The notes: generated by a model from the letters alone, not told the origin. 64,000 nucleotides of DNA from Streptomyces sp. NBC_00670 (GCF_036226765.1 NZ_CP109017.1:868001-932000); one strand, 5' to 3'; counted from the first letter of the stretch, positions 52,023 to 61,384 are shown. Numbers and translations: made by a program.

Positions 52023-52595
52023 ATGAGTACCTCGGAGAGACTCGTGGAGTCCACCCGCGACCTGCTGTGGGAGCGCGGCTACGTGGGCACCAGCCCCAAG
52101 GCGATCCTGGAGCGGGCGGGCGCCGGCCAGGGCAGCATGTACCACCACTTCAAGGGCAAGCCCGACCTCGCGCTGGCCGCGATCCGCCGTACCGCCGAGG
52201 AGATGCGGGCGACCGCGGCCGGCGTCCTGCACGGACCCGGCACGCCGTACGCGCGCGTGACGGCGTATCTGCGGCGCGAGCGTGACGTCCTGCGCGGCTG
52301 CCCCGTCGGCCGGCTGACCATGGACCCGGAGGTGATCGCGAGCGACGCGCTGCGCGCGCCCGTCGACGAGACGCTGGACTGGCTGCGCGAGGAACTGGCC
52401 GGGATCGTCGAGGAGGGCCAGGAACAGGGGGAGTTCGCGCCGTCGCTGGACGCCGAGGAGGTGGCGGCGACGATCGTGGCGACGGTCCAGGGCGGCTACG
52501 TCCTGGCCCGTGCGTCGGGCTCCCCGGCCGCCTTCGACGCCGGGGTGCGCGGACTGCTCGCCCTGCTGCGGCCCGCCGACCGGGGAGACGTGTGA
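52023..52595 (+). CDS. TetR/AcrR family transcriptional regulator
   Basis: 190 residues from ATG 52023; an in-frame ATG at 52008 lies upstream of the predicted transcription start. N-terminal HTH: STRDLLWERGYVGTSPKAILERAGAGQGSMYHHFKGKPDLALAAI. The C-terminal ligand domain ends VVATVQGGYVLARASGSPAAFDAGVRGLLALL. It overlaps the DUF4865 gene by 4 bp, a common pairing in which the regulator controls its partner. Confidence 0.9.
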   Translation: MSTSERLVESTRDLLWERGYVGTSPKAILERAGAGQGSMYHHFKGKPDLALAAIRRTAEEMRATAAGVLHGPGTPYARVTAYLRRERDVLRGCPVGRLTMDPEVIASDALRAPVDETLDWLREELAGIVEEGQEQGEFAPSLDAEEVAATIVATVQGGYVLARASGSPAAFDAGVRGLLALLRPADRGDV

Positions 52596-53179
52596 TGCAG
52601 GCGATGCAGTACGAGATCACCCTGCCCGCCGACTACGACATGGGCATCGTGCGGGAGCGCGTGGCCCGCGTCGGGCACGCGCTCGACGACTGGGACGGGC
52701 TCGGGCTCAAGGCGTACCTCGTGCGCGAGCGCGGGGTGGACGGCTCCCACATCAACCAGTACGCGCCGTTCTACCTGTGGCACGAGGCACGCGGCATGAA
52801 CGCCTTCCTGTACGGGGGGCCGTTCCAGGGGTTCGTCGACGACTTCGGGCGGCCGTCCGTCCGGCAGTGGACGGGGCTCTGGTACGAGGAGAGCCCGGTC
52901 GCCGGTGCCGGGGCGCGCGTCGCGGTGCGGCACCGCAGGCCGGTTCCCGAGGGGATCGCCCTCGGCGAGGTGGCGGAGGAGGTCATGCACGAGGCGGGGC
53001 TGCTGGTCTCGCTGGACGGCGCGGTGTGCGCGGCGGTGGCCGTCGACTCCCGGCACTGGGAGGTGGTGCGGTTCTCGCTCTGGGAGCACGAGGCACCGAA
53101 GACGGACGGCGACGTCTTCCAGGTGCTGCGCCTGTCGGCACCGGGGAGGGACCGGCTGCCGCGCGGCCGGCAGTGGTGA
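52592..53179 (+). CDS. DUF4865 family protein
   Basis: 195 residues from GTG 52592 (overlap GTGA) or ATG 52595, with GGGGAGA upstream. The start MQYEITLPADYDMGIVRERVARVGHALDDWDGLGLKAYLVRERG and the block FYLWHEARGMNAFLYGGPFQGFVDDFGRPSVRQWTG are characteristic of DUF4865. It looks like a heme- or small-ligand-type dimeric alpha/beta barrel, but its role is unknown. It is transcribed from the leaderless tetR promoter and ends at a terminator. Confidence 0.85.
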   Translation: MMQAMQYEITLPADYDMGIVRERVARVGHALDDWDGLGLKAYLVRERGVDGSHINQYAPFYLWHEARGMNAFLYGGPFQGFVDDFGRPSVRQWTGLWYEESPVAGAGARVAVRHRRPVPEGIALGEVAEEVMHEAGLLVSLDGAVCAAVAVDSRHWEVVRFSLWEHEAPKTDGDVFQVLRLSAPGRDRLPRGRQW

Positions 53180-53182
53180 GGC

Positions 53183-53207
53183 AGGCCCGGCACCGAACGC
53201 CGGGCCT
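53183..53207. terminator. Bidirectional terminator between DUF4865 and ROK genes
   Basis: A 9-bp perfect stem AGGCCCGGC / GCCGGGCCT with a 7-nt loop, fitted into the 37-bp gap between convergent stops. Confidence 0.75.
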
Positions 53208-53216
53208 CGGCCCTTC

Positions 53217-54461
53217 TCAGCTTCCCGCGAGTGCCGTCAGCGGGTCGTCCAGGACCGGCTGCCAGGCCAGTTCCGCCGCGCCGACGAGGCTGTTGTGGTC
53301 CAGGGTGCACGGCAGGATCGGCACGCCGCCGCTGCGCCCCCACAGGCTGCGGTCGGCGACGACGGCGCTCAGCCGGTCGGGGTCGGTGTCCAGCAGGGTG
53401 CGGTGGAAGCCGCCGAGGATGATCCGGTCGGGGTTGAGGATGTTGACCAGCCCGGCCAGTCCCAGTCCGAGCCGGTCGATGAGCGCCTCGGTGGCGGCGC
53501 GGACGGCCGGATCGTCTGCGTGATGGGCCCGGATCAGGTCGTTCGCCTGTTGCAGCAGGGAGAGTTCGGGGCCGGGGTCGCGGCCCGCGGCGGTGAGGAA
53601 CGCCAGCGGGTCGGCCTCCACGTCCAGGCAACCACGGCTGCCGCAGTGGCAGGGGCGGCCCTCGGGGTTGACGGTGAGGTGCCCCACCTCCAGGGCCAGT
53701 CCCGAACTGCCGCTGTGCAGCCGTCCGTCGAGCACCAGCGCGCCGCCCACACCGCGGTGCCCGGTGGCCACGCAGAGCAGGTCGCGGGCGCCGCGGCCGG
53801 CGCCGTGCCGGTGTTCGGCGAGGGCGGCGAGGTTGACGTCGTTGGCGGCGAAGGCGGGGCCTTCGAGGCCGGCGGCGCGCACGAGGTCCGTGAAGATCTC
53901 CCGGACGGGGGCGCCGGCCGGCCAGTCCACGTGCATCGGGTTGAGGGCGAGCCCCTCCGGTTCGGCCACGGCGGCCGGGACGGCCAGGCCGGCGCCCACG
54001 CAGCGCAGGCCGGTCGCGCGGAGCAGGTCGGCGCCGGCCTCGACGACCGAGCCGAGCACCTTGGCCGGGTCGGGATCGACGGTCTCGCAGCCGGGGGCGG
54101 TGGCCACGATGCGGCCGCCGAGGCCGACGAGGGCGGCGCGATAGCCGTCGGCGTGGATCTGGGCGGCCAGGGCGACGGGGCCGTCCTCGGCGACCTCCAG
54201 GCGGTGCGAGGGGCGGCCCTGGGAGCCGGCGGCGGCGCCGGGGTGGGCGTCGACGCGGATGAGGCCGAGTGCCTCGAGTTCGGCGGCGACGGCGCCCGCG
54301 GTGGCGCGGGTGACGCCGAGGGCGGCGGTGAGGACGGCGCGGGTGGGGGCGCGGCCGGTGTGCACGAGTTCGAGTGCGGGGCCGAGGGCGCCGCGGCCCC
54401 GGTCCAGCCGTGCCCGGGTGTTCCCTTCCCCCGCCGCGCGCGGGGCCGCCTTGCCGCTCAT
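53217..54461 (-). CDS. ROK family transcriptional regulator
   Basis: 414 residues from ATG 54461. N-terminal winged helix (ALELVHTGRAPTRAVLTAALGVTRATAGAVAAELEALGLIRV). Then the ROK sugar-kinase-like fold with the zinc motif EVGHLTVNPEG-RPCHCGSRGCLDVEADP (His plus three Cys) and the glycine-rich ATGHRGVGGALVLDG. Members of the NagC/XylR type bind sugars and release DNA. No sugar operon is adjacent. Confidence 0.9.
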   Translation of the reverse strand: MSGKAAPRAAGEGNTRARLDRGRGALGPALELVHTGRAPTRAVLTAALGVTRATAGAVAAELEALGLIRVDAHPGAAAGSQGRPSHRLEVAEDGPVALAAQIHADGYRAALVGLGGRIVATAPGCETVDPDPAKVLGSVVEAGADLLRATGLRCVGAGLAVPAAVAEPEGLALNPMHVDWPAGAPVREIFTDLVRAAGLEGPAFAANDVNLAALAEHRHGAGRGARDLLCVATGHRGVGGALVLDGRLHSGSSGLALEVGHLTVNPEGRPCHCGSRGCLDVEADPLAFLTAAGRDPGPELSLLQQANDLIRAHHADDPAVRAATEALIDRLGLGLAGLVNILNPDRIILGGFHRTLLDTDPDRLSAVVADRSLWGRSGGVPILPCTLDHNSLVGAAELAWQPVLDDPLTALAGS

Positions 54462-54532
54462 GAGGGCGAGTCTCCCATGATCCGGGCGGACGGGTCGGCG
54501 CCGCCCCAGGGGGTTCCTCGCCCCCCGGTCTT

Positions 54533-54625
54533 CGAGGAGCGCGGGGAACTACCCCCCGGCCCGCACACGCCAGACCGCCTTGCTCCCCTCCCCGTTGGGC
54601 CCAGGGGCGCAGCCCCCGCGCGGGG
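54533..54625. repeat. Diverged copy of the dispersed repeat in a gene-free gap
   Basis: GAGGAGCGCGGGGAACT (54533-54549) matches the repeat core. GGGGCGCAGCCCCCGCGCGG (from 54603) is its hairpin part. The gap (54462-54674) is between divergent genes. A -10-like TATAGC (54658-54663) precedes the next ATG by 11 nt. Confidence 0.5.
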
Positions 54626-54674
54626 GGGCGCGGCCCCGCGGCTCCCCCGGCCACTCCTATAGCCTGGCCCCGCG

Positions 54675-55826
54675 ATGAACGACCCCATGATCGTCCCCCA
54701 GGGCACCTACCACCTCACCCGTTTCCCCGCGGATCCCCGCGACCGGCTGCGGGCCTGGGACGCCGCCGACGCGTATCTGCTGCGCCACCTCGCGGCGACC
54801 GGCGTCCCGGAGAGGACAGGTGGCGTCGTCGTGCTCGGCGACCGGTGGGGCGCGCTCACCACCGCCCTTGCTCCGCACCACCCCGTCCAGATCACCGACT
54901 CGTTCCTCGCCCGGCAGGCCACCCTCGCCAATCTCGCGCGCGCCGGCGTCGATCCGGCGGCCGTGCGCCTGCTCACCACCCAGGACGACCCGCCGGACAC
55001 GGTCGACGTCCTCCTCGTCCGCGTGCCGAAGAGCCTCGCCCTGCTCGAGGACCAGTTGCACCGGCTCGCCCCGGCCGTGCGCCGGAACACGGTCGTCGTC
55101 GGCGCCGGCATGGTGAAGGAGATCCACACCTCGACGCTGCGGACCTTTGAGCGGATCCTCGGCCCGACCCGCACCTCGCTCGCCGAGCAGAAGGCCCGGC
55201 TGATCCACTGCACCCCCGACCCGGACCTGGACCGGGGGCCCAACCCGTGGCCGTACCGCTACGCGCTGCCCGACGGCATCGGCGTGCTGTCGGGGCGCCG
55301 GGTCACCAACCACGCGGGTGTCTTCTGCGCCGACCGGCTCGACATCGGCACCCGTTTCTTCCTGCGCCATCTCCCGCGCCCCCGCGCCGGCCGGCGCGTG
55401 GTGGACCTCGGCTGCGGCAACGGCATCGTGGGCACCGCGGCGGCCCTCGCCGAACCCGGCGCCGACGTGCTGTTCGTCGACGAGTCGTACCAGGCGGTGG
55501 CGTCGGCCAGGGAGACCTACCGGGAGAACGCGGGCGCCGGCGGCCGGGCCGAGTTCCTCGTCGGCGACGGCCTCGCGGACACCGCCCCGGCCAGTGCCGA
55601 TCTGGTGCTGAACAATCCGCCGTTCCACTCCCACCAGGCCACCACCGACGCGCCCGCCCGCCGCATGTTCGCCCAGGCCCGCCGCGCCCTGCGGCCGGGC
55701 GGCGAGCTGTGGGTGGTCGGCAACCGCCATCTGGGCCACCACATCACCCTGCGGCGCCTGTTCGGCAACAGCGAACTCGTCGCGGGCGACCCGAAGTTCG
55801 TGGTCCTGAAGGCCGTCAAGAAGTAA
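54675..55826 (+). CDS. RlmG/RsmC-like rRNA guanine-N2 methyltransferase
   Basis: 383 residues from ATG 54675. Two tandem Rossmann domains. The N-terminal one (VVVLGDRWGALTTAL) is degenerate. The C-terminal one has VVDLGCGNGIVGTAAAL (motif I) and LVLNNPPFHSHQ (NPPF catalytic motif). This is the plan of RlmG and RsmC, which make m2G in 23S or 16S rRNA. KNG-type neighbours give no further hint, so the target base is uncertain. It is monocistronic. Confidence 0.87.
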   Translation: MNDPMIVPQGTYHLTRFPADPRDRLRAWDAADAYLLRHLAATGVPERTGGVVVLGDRWGALTTALAPHHPVQITDSFLARQATLANLARAGVDPAAVRLLTTQDDPPDTVDVLLVRVPKSLALLEDQLHRLAPAVRRNTVVVGAGMVKEIHTSTLRTFERILGPTRTSLAEQKARLIHCTPDPDLDRGPNPWPYRYALPDGIGVLSGRRVTNHAGVFCADRLDIGTRFFLRHLPRPRAGRRVVDLGCGNGIVGTAAALAEPGADVLFVDESYQAVASARETYRENAGAGGRAEFLVGDGLADTAPASADLVLNNPPFHSHQATTDAPARRMFAQARRALRPGGELWVVGNRHLGHHITLRRLFGNSELVAGDPKFVVLKAVKK

Positions 55827-55891
55827 TCGCGCGTACCGGGCGGGGCCCGGCGGGGCGGTGACCACCGCGCCGTCCGCGCCTCACGGCTCCC

Positions 55892-55921
55892 TTGCCCCTT
55901 GCCGACACCGCCTCCTAGTCT
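55892..55921 (+). promoter_or_regulatory. Promoter for a leaderless MFS transcript
   Basis: -35 TTGCCC (55892-55897), an 18-bp spacer and -10 TAGTCT (55916-55921). The GTG start at 55928 is 6 nt beyond the -10 and there is no ribosome site, so the mRNA is probably leaderless. Confidence 0.55.
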
Positions 55922-55927
55922 GATTTT

Positions 55928-57133
55928 GTGCCGCTCATAAACAAAGCCCGATCGCACACCGTCGTGCCGGGCAGCAGGACCGACCTCGTCCGCCTGCGTA
56001 CCGTTCTGACCACCTTCTTCGCCCTCGACGGCTTCGTCTTCGCCGGGTGGGTCGTGCGCATCCCGGCCATCAAGGCGCAGACCGGCGCCTCCGCGAGCGC
56101 GCTGGGGCTGGCGCTGCTCGGGGTCTCGGCCGGGGCCGTCGTCACCATGACGCTCACCGGCCGCCTCTGCCGCCGCTTCGGCAGCCATCCCGTGACCGTC
56201 GTCTGCGCCGTGCTGCTCTCGCTCAGCATCGCCCTGCCGCCGCTCACCCACTCGGCCTGGGCGCTCGGCGCGGTGCTGTGCGTGTTCGGTGCGGCGTACG
56301 GCGGGATCAACGTCGCCTTCAACAGCGCGGCCGTGGACCTGGTGGCCGCGCTGGGGCGGCCGATCATGCCCAGCTTCCATGCCGCCTTCAGTCTGGGCGG
56401 GATGGTCGGGGCGGGGCTCGGCGGCCTGGTCGCCGGGTCGCTGACGCCGACGCAGCACCTGCTGTGTCTCACCGTGATCGGACTGGTCGTGACGGCCGTG
56501 GCGGGCCGCGCCCTGCTGCGCCAGGAACCGCCGCGGCCCCCGGAGCCGACGCCGGAGGACCGGCGGGCCCCGGCGCGTTCGGGCGCGCGCACCCGGGGGC
56601 TCGTCCTCACCTTCGGTCTGATCGCGCTGTGCACCGCCTACGGCGAGGGCGCCATGGCCGACTGGGGCGCGCTCCACCTGGAGCAGGACCTCAAGGCCGC
56701 ACCGGGCGTCGCCGCGGTGGGGTACTCCTGCTTCGCCCTCGCCATGACCGTCGGCCGGCTCACCGGGACGGTGCTCCTCGAACGGCTGGGCCGGACCCGG
56801 ACCCTGGTCGCCGGGGGTGCGACGGCCGCGGGCGGCATGCTGCTCGGCTCGCTCGCCCCCTCCGTCTGGGCCGCCCTGCTCGGCTTCGCCGTCACCGGGC
56901 TGGGGCTCGCCAACATCTTCCCCACGGCGGTGGAACGCGCCGGTGCGCTCGGCGGTCCGGACGGCGTCGCCACCGCGTCCACGCTCGGCTACGGCGGCAT
57001 GCTCCTCGGTCCGCCGGCGATCGGCTTCATGGCCGACTGGTTCTCCCTGTCCACCGCGCTCACCAGCGTCGCGCTCCTCGCCGCGGTGGCCGCCGCCATC
57101 GCCGTCGTCACCCGCCACGCGGCCCGGTCCTGA
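55928..57133 (+). CDS. MFS transporter (12 TM)
   Basis: 401 residues from GTG 55928. About twelve hydrophobic segments, with a central cytoplasmic loop rich in Pro and Arg (QEPPRPPEPTPEDRRAPARS). GRLCRRFGSHPV is a variant of the MFS loop motif, and SFHAAFSLGGMVGAGLGGLVAG is shared with FucP/YfkF-like members. The substrate is unknown; sugar or metabolite export is typical. Confidence 0.85.
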   Translation: MPLINKARSHTVVPGSRTDLVRLRTVLTTFFALDGFVFAGWVVRIPAIKAQTGASASALGLALLGVSAGAVVTMTLTGRLCRRFGSHPVTVVCAVLLSLSIALPPLTHSAWALGAVLCVFGAAYGGINVAFNSAAVDLVAALGRPIMPSFHAAFSLGGMVGAGLGGLVAGSLTPTQHLLCLTVIGLVVTAVAGRALLRQEPPRPPEPTPEDRRAPARSGARTRGLVLTFGLIALCTAYGEGAMADWGALHLEQDLKAAPGVAAVGYSCFALAMTVGRLTGTVLLERLGRTRTLVAGGATAAGGMLLGSLAPSVWAALLGFAVTGLGLANIFPTAVERAGALGGPDGVATASTLGYGGMLLGPPAIGFMADWFSLSTALTSVALLAAVAAAIAVVTRHAARS

Positions 57134-57247
57134 CGCGGCCGGGCCCCGGGACCGCCCCTTCCCGACGCCACGTGGCCGTCCGGCCAAGGCGTTCTTGCCC
57201 ATACCTCCCCCTGCCGCACGGCGGTGGCCGTCGGTCAGACTGCGCCC

Positions 57248-58009
57248 ATGGACACCACCCGCTTCCTGGAGACGCTCGACCACGAGGGCCGGCTGCTCGG
57301 CGAGATCGCCGAGGAGACCGGCCCGGGGACCGAGGTGCCGACCTGCCCCGGCTGGCAGGTGCGCGACCTGCTCGCGCACACCGGCGCGATCCACCGCTGG
57401 GCCACCGCGTTCGTCGCCGAGGGGCACACCTCTCCCCGCCCCCAGGGCGAGGCCCCGGAGCTGACCGGGGACGCGCTCCTGGCCTGGTACCGCGACGGCC
57501 ACCGCCGGCTCGTCGACACGCTCGCCGCCGCCCCGCCCGGTCTGCGGTGCTGGACCTTCCTGCCCGGCGCGGCTGCCCCGGTCGCCTTCTGGGCGCGGCG
57601 GCAGGCGCACGAGACGGCCGTGCACCGCGTGGACGCCGAGGCCGCGCGCGGCGCCGCGCCCGCCGCCGTCGCCGTGGACCCCGCGCACGGCTTCGCGCCC
57701 GCGTTCGCCGCCGACGGCATCGACGAGTTGCTGCGCGGCTTCCACGCCCGCTCCCGCAGCCGGGTGCGGACGCCGGAGCCGCGGGTCCTGCGGGTACGGG
57801 CCACCGATGTCCCGGACGCGGTGTGGACCGTACGGCTCTCCCCGGAGCCCCCGGTCACCGAGCGGGGCGCGACCGCCGGCGCCGACTGCGAGCTGGCCGG
57901 GCCCGCCGCCGTCCTCCACCTCGCCCTCTGGAATCGCGCTCCGGTCCCCTCCGTCACCGGCGACACCGCGCTCGCCGGCCTCTGGCGGGAGACGTCGGCC
58001 ATCGGCTGA
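57248..58009 (+). CDS. Mycothiol-dependent maleylpyruvate isomerase-family protein (DinB-like)
   Basis: 253 residues from ATG 57248. The N-terminal four-helix MDMPI/DinB domain has VPTCPGWQVRDLLAHTGAIHRW and ARRQAHETAVHRVDAE, supplying the metal His triad. The C-terminal SCP2-like domain (VWTVRLSPEPP...ADCELAGPAAVLHLALWNR) follows. Actinobacteria use this fold with mycothiol in place of glutathione. A true maleylpyruvate isomerase needs a gentisate pathway, which is not seen here. Confidence 0.85.
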   Translation: MDTTRFLETLDHEGRLLGEIAEETGPGTEVPTCPGWQVRDLLAHTGAIHRWATAFVAEGHTSPRPQGEAPELTGDALLAWYRDGHRRLVDTLAAAPPGLRCWTFLPGAAAPVAFWARRQAHETAVHRVDAEAARGAAPAAVAVDPAHGFAPAFAADGIDELLRGFHARSRSRVRTPEPRVLRVRATDVPDAVWTVRLSPEPPVTERGATAGADCELAGPAAVLHLALWNRAPVPSVTGDTALAGLWRETSAIG

Positions 58010-58032
58010 GGCGACGTCCGCCGTGGGCTCCC

Positions 58033-58698
58033 TCATCCCAGCCACCCCGGCCGCACCAGCCCCGACTCGTAGGCCAGGACGACCAGTTGCGCGCGGTCGC
58101 GGGCGCCCAGTTTGACCATCGTGCGGCTGACGTGCGTCTTGGCGGTCAGCGGGCTGACGACGAGGCGGCGCGCGATCTCCTCGTTGGACAGCCCCAGGCC
58201 GACCAGGGCCATCACCTCCCGCTCGCGTTCGGTGAGCCGGGCGAGCGACGCGGCGGCCGCGGGTTCCTTGGAGCGGGCGGCGAACTCGGCGATCAGCCGC
58301 CGGGTCACCCCGGGCGACAGCAGCGCGTCCCCCTCGACCACCGCCCGTACCGCGCGCAGCAGTTCCGCCGGCTCGGTGTCCTTGACGAGGAAGCCGGAAG
58401 CGCCGGAGCGGATCGCCTCGAAGACGTACTCGTCGAGCTCGAAGGTGGTCAGCATGATCACCCTGACCCCGCCCAGCCGCGCGTCCTCGGTGATGCGGCG
58501 GGTCGCGGCGAGGCCGTCGAGCAGGGGCATCCGGATGTCCATCAGGACGACGTCGGGTCCGAGCGCGCGCACAGCCCGCAGGGCCTCCTCCCCGTCGGCC
58601 GCCTCGCCCGCCACCTCGATGTCCGGCTGGGCGTCGAGCAGTGCCTTGAATCCCGCTCTGACCAGCGACTGGTCGTCGGCGAGCAGTACGCGGATCAC
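58033..58698 (-). CDS. NarL/FixJ-type response regulator
   Basis: 221 residues from GTG 58698, overlapping the kinase stop by 4 bp. Receiver domain with acidic pocket LADD and phospho-acceptor Asp54 (VVLMDIRMP), Thr in LTTFE and Lys in LVKDTEP. C-terminal LuxR HTH: LTEREREVMALVGLGLSNEEIARRLVVSPLTAKTHVSRTMVKLGARDRAQLVVLAYE. It pairs with the adjacent histidine kinase. Confidence 0.94.
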   Translation of the reverse strand: MIRVLLADDQSLVRAGFKALLDAQPDIEVAGEAADGEEALRAVRALGPDVVLMDIRMPLLDGLAATRRITEDARLGGVRVIMLTTFELDEYVFEAIRSGASGFLVKDTEPAELLRAVRAVVEGDALLSPGVTRRLIAEFAARSKEPAAAASLARLTEREREVMALVGLGLSNEEIARRLVVSPLTAKTHVSRTMVKLGARDRAQLVVLAYESGLVRPGWLG

Positions 58699-60050
58699 CG
58701 TTCCTCCTCGGGTGGGCCGTCGGTCGCCGGGGGCTCCGGGGCGCCGCCGGCCGGGGGTGCGCGCAGGGGCAGTACGGCCAGCACCCGGAAGCCGCCGTCC
58801 GGGCGGCGGCCCGCCTCGATGGTGCCGCCGAGCGCCGCGGCCCGCTCGCGCATGCCCACCAGACCGTTGCCGCTGCCTCCGGCGTCCGTGCCGGTCGCGG
58901 GCCCGTCGTCGTCGATCAGCAGCCGCAGGACGCCCCGCGCGGGGTCGAGCCGGACCCGCGCGCGGCGGGACCCGGAGTGCCGTACGACGTTGGTCAGGGC
59001 CTCCTGCACGATGCGGAACGCCGCCAGGTCGGCGCCGGGCGGCAGCCTCGGCGCGGCACCCTCGACCTCGACCGTCAGCCCGGCGTCGGCCGCCTGCGCG
59101 ACCAGTTCCGGCAGCCGGTCCAGGCCGGGGGCCGGCGTCCGGGGCGCGTCGCCCGGCGTGCGCAACGTGTCGAGCACCTGTCTCACCTCCCCCAGGGCCT
59201 CCTTGCTGGCCGACTTGATGGTGGTGAGCGCGGTGCGGGCCTGCTCGGGGTCGGAGTCGAGCAGCGCCAGGCCCACGCCCGCCTGGACGTTGATCACGGA
59301 GATGCTGTGCGCGAGGACGTCGTGCAGTTCGCGGGCTATCCGCAGCCGTTCCTCGTCGGTGCGGCGCCGGGCGGCCTGGGCCCGTTCGGCCCGCTCGCGG
59401 GCCCACTGCTCCCGTCGGAGCCCGACGAGTTCACTGACCGCGACGACCGCCGCCACCCAGGCGGCCACGACGGCCTCCTGTCCCCAGGAGGCGGCCGGGT
59501 CCCCCGAGGGGGGCAGCAGGCGGTACAGCCAGTGCGCCACTACGACGTGCCCCGCCCACAGCATCGCCACCGCCGCCCAGGCCGCTCGTCTGTGCCCGGT
59601 GACGACGGCGCCGAAGCAGGCGACGGCGACCGCCAGGAACACCGGGCCGTAGGGGTAACCGGCTCCCAGATACACCATGACCACCGCGGCCGTGGTGAAG
59701 ACGACGGCCACCGGGTGGCGCTGCCGCCACAGCAGTGCCCCGCAGCCGAGCAGGAGGAGGAGCAGCGCGAAGGGGTCCAGCTCCGCGCGCCCGCCGCCCC
59801 GCTGCCCCTGCGCGGCGGCATGGGTGCCGACGAGCACGACGGCGGTGAGGAACACGGTCGAGGGCCACGGCAGCCGGTGACCGCCGGCCGGGGCCGGCCC
59901 GCCGGTGACCGCGGCGCCCGGGGCGTCCTCGATGCCCCCGGCGCTCCCGGCGCTGCCGGTGCCCCCGCCGCCTGCCTCCTCGCCGCCGTCCGCGCCGCGC
60001 CACCAGGGCGGCCCGGACCAGGGCGCGGGCCACCGCGCCGGGGCCCGCAT
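58695..60050 (-). CDS. Two-component sensor histidine kinase (HisKA_3 type)
   Basis: 451 residues from ATG 60050, which has AAGGAG 6 nt upstream; ATG 60065 is less likely. A Gly/Pro-rich N-terminus is followed by about five membrane helices (65-210), a coiled coil, the DHp helix RIARELHDVLAHSISVINVQAG (His243) and a HATPase_c domain (IVQEALTNVVRHS, LLIDDDGPATG, GNGLVGMRERAAALGG). DesK-like kinases with little extracytoplasmic sequence sense the membrane or ligands within it. The signal is unknown. Confidence 0.93.
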   Translation of the reverse strand: MRAPARWPAPWSGPPWWRGADGGEEAGGGGTGSAGSAGGIEDAPGAAVTGGPAPAGGHRLPWPSTVFLTAVVLVGTHAAAQGQRGGGRAELDPFALLLLLLGCGALLWRQRHPVAVVFTTAAVVMVYLGAGYPYGPVFLAVAVACFGAVVTGHRRAAWAAVAMLWAGHVVVAHWLYRLLPPSGDPAASWGQEAVVAAWVAAVVAVSELVGLRREQWARERAERAQAARRRTDEERLRIARELHDVLAHSISVINVQAGVGLALLDSDPEQARTALTTIKSASKEALGEVRQVLDTLRTPGDAPRTPAPGLDRLPELVAQAADAGLTVEVEGAAPRLPPGADLAAFRIVQEALTNVVRHSGSRRARVRLDPARGVLRLLIDDDGPATGTDAGGSGNGLVGMRERAAALGGTIEAGRRPDGGFRVLAVLPLRAPPAGGAPEPPATDGPPEEER

Positions 60051-60178
60051 GCGTCGCTCCTTCATGCCCGTCACGCTAGACGGCACCGAATGCCCACGGC
60101 GTCACCCTGGCGGGGCGAGCGCCGGTACTCCCCAGGTAGTACGGGTATGACGGGGGTGCGCGGGGGCCGCCGGCCCGC

Positions 60179-61384
60179 CTACCGGTCGAACGCCGTCAGC
60201 GCCCGCTGGGCCAGCGGATGGTTGCGGACCAGTTCGCCCAGCGTGGTGGCGCCCCGGGTGATGTCGGTGAACGCCTTCCACGCCGGGCGGAAGCCGGTGA
60301 GGGCCGCGTGGAACAGTCCCGGACGGCGTTCGAACGCCTTCAGCATCCGCTTGCCGACGCTCATCTCCACGCCAAGCCCGGCCTTGATCGCGAAGGCGTA
60401 GTTCAGGGCCTGGCGGCGCGCGTCCACCGCGTCGTGCGCCTCGGAGATCCGTACCGCCCACTCCCCCGCGAGCCGTCCGGAGCGCAGGGCGAAGGAGATG
60501 CCCTCGCGGGTCCAGGGCTCCAGCAGCCCCGCCGCGTCCCCGCACACGAGGACGCGGCCGCGGGTGAGCGGCGAGTCGTCGGCGCGGCAGCGGGTCAGAT
60601 GGCCGGAGGAGACGCTGGGTTCGAAACCGGCGAGGCCGAGCCGGGCGACGAAGTCCTCCAGATACCGCTTGGTGGCGGCGCCCTCGCCGCGCGCGGAGAT
60701 CACGCCGACGGTGAGCGTGTCCCCCTTGGGGAAGACCCAGCCGTAACTGCCGGGCATGGGGCCCCAGTCGATGAGCACCCGGCCCTTCCAGTCCTCGGCG
60801 ACGGTCTCGGGCACGGGGATCTCCGACTCCAGGCCGAGGTCGACCTGGTCCAGTTTGACGCCGACGTGCGCCCCTATGCGGCTGGCGCTGCCGTCGGCAC
60901 CGACGACGGCGCGGGCCAGCACCGTCTCACCGCCCTGGAGGACGACGGCGACCGTGCGCCGGTCGGGCACGGCCGCGCCGTGCTGTTCGACCCGCACGAC
61001 GGTGGCGCCGGTGCGCAGTTCCGCGCCCGCCTTCTGCGCGTGTTCGACCAACTGCTGGTCGAACTCGGGCCGGTTGATCAGTCCGAACAGCATCTGCCGG
61101 GAGCGGCGGGTGCGGGTGAAGCGGCCGTTGTTCGAGAAGGTGACCGCGTGCACCTTGTCCTTGAACGGCAGTTCGAAGCCGGGCGGCAGGGTGTCCCGTG
61201 AGGGGCCGATGATGCCGCCGCCGCAGGTTTTGTACCGGGGCAGATCCGCCTTCTCCAGCAGCAGCACGCTGCGTCCCGCGACCGCCGCGGCGTAGGCGGC
61301 CGAGGCCCCGGCGGGCCCCGCACCCACCACGACCACGTCCCACACCCGCTGCGTGCCTTCCGCCGAAGAGTTCTCGCTGCTCAC
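60179..61384 (-). CDS. Geranylgeranyl reductase-family flavoprotein
   Basis: 401 residues from GTG 61384. FAD motif [21 protein letters not shown], then PRYKTCGGGIIGPS, VVGADGSASRIG (DG) and LVCGDAAGLLEPWTREGISFALRSG (GD). This is the GGR/Lys209-type family that saturates prenyl chains, including menaquinone and archaeal lipids. In Streptomyces a copy lies next to respiratory-chain genes. Here it stands alone, between the kinase and the dipeptidase. The isoprenoid substrate is inferred. Confidence 0.88.
   Translation of the reverse strand: MSSENSSAEGTQRVWDVVVVGAGPAGASAAYAAAVAGRSVLLLEKADLPRYKTCGGGIIGPSRDTLPPGFELPFKDKVHAVTFSNNGRFTRTRRSRQMLFGLINRPEFDQQLVEHAQKAGAELRTGATVVRVEQHGAAVPDRRTVAVVLQGGETVLARAVVGADGSASRIGAHVGVKLDQVDLGLESEIPVPETVAEDWKGRVLIDWGPMPGSYGWVFPKGDTLTVGVISARGEGAATKRYLEDFVARLGLAGFEPSVSSGHLTRCRADDSPLTRGRVLVCGDAAGLLEPWTREGISFALRSGRLAGEWAVRISEAHDAVDARRQALNYAFAIKAGLGVEMSVGKRMLKAFERRPGLFHAALTGFRPAWKAFTDITRGATTLGELVRNHPLAQRALTAFDR

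Noticed and set aside
57248..58009. Maleylpyruvate isomerase as part of the catabolic cluster
   Set aside because: It is 36 kb away and no gentisate dioxygenase is found; the family is widespread in Streptomyces with other roles.
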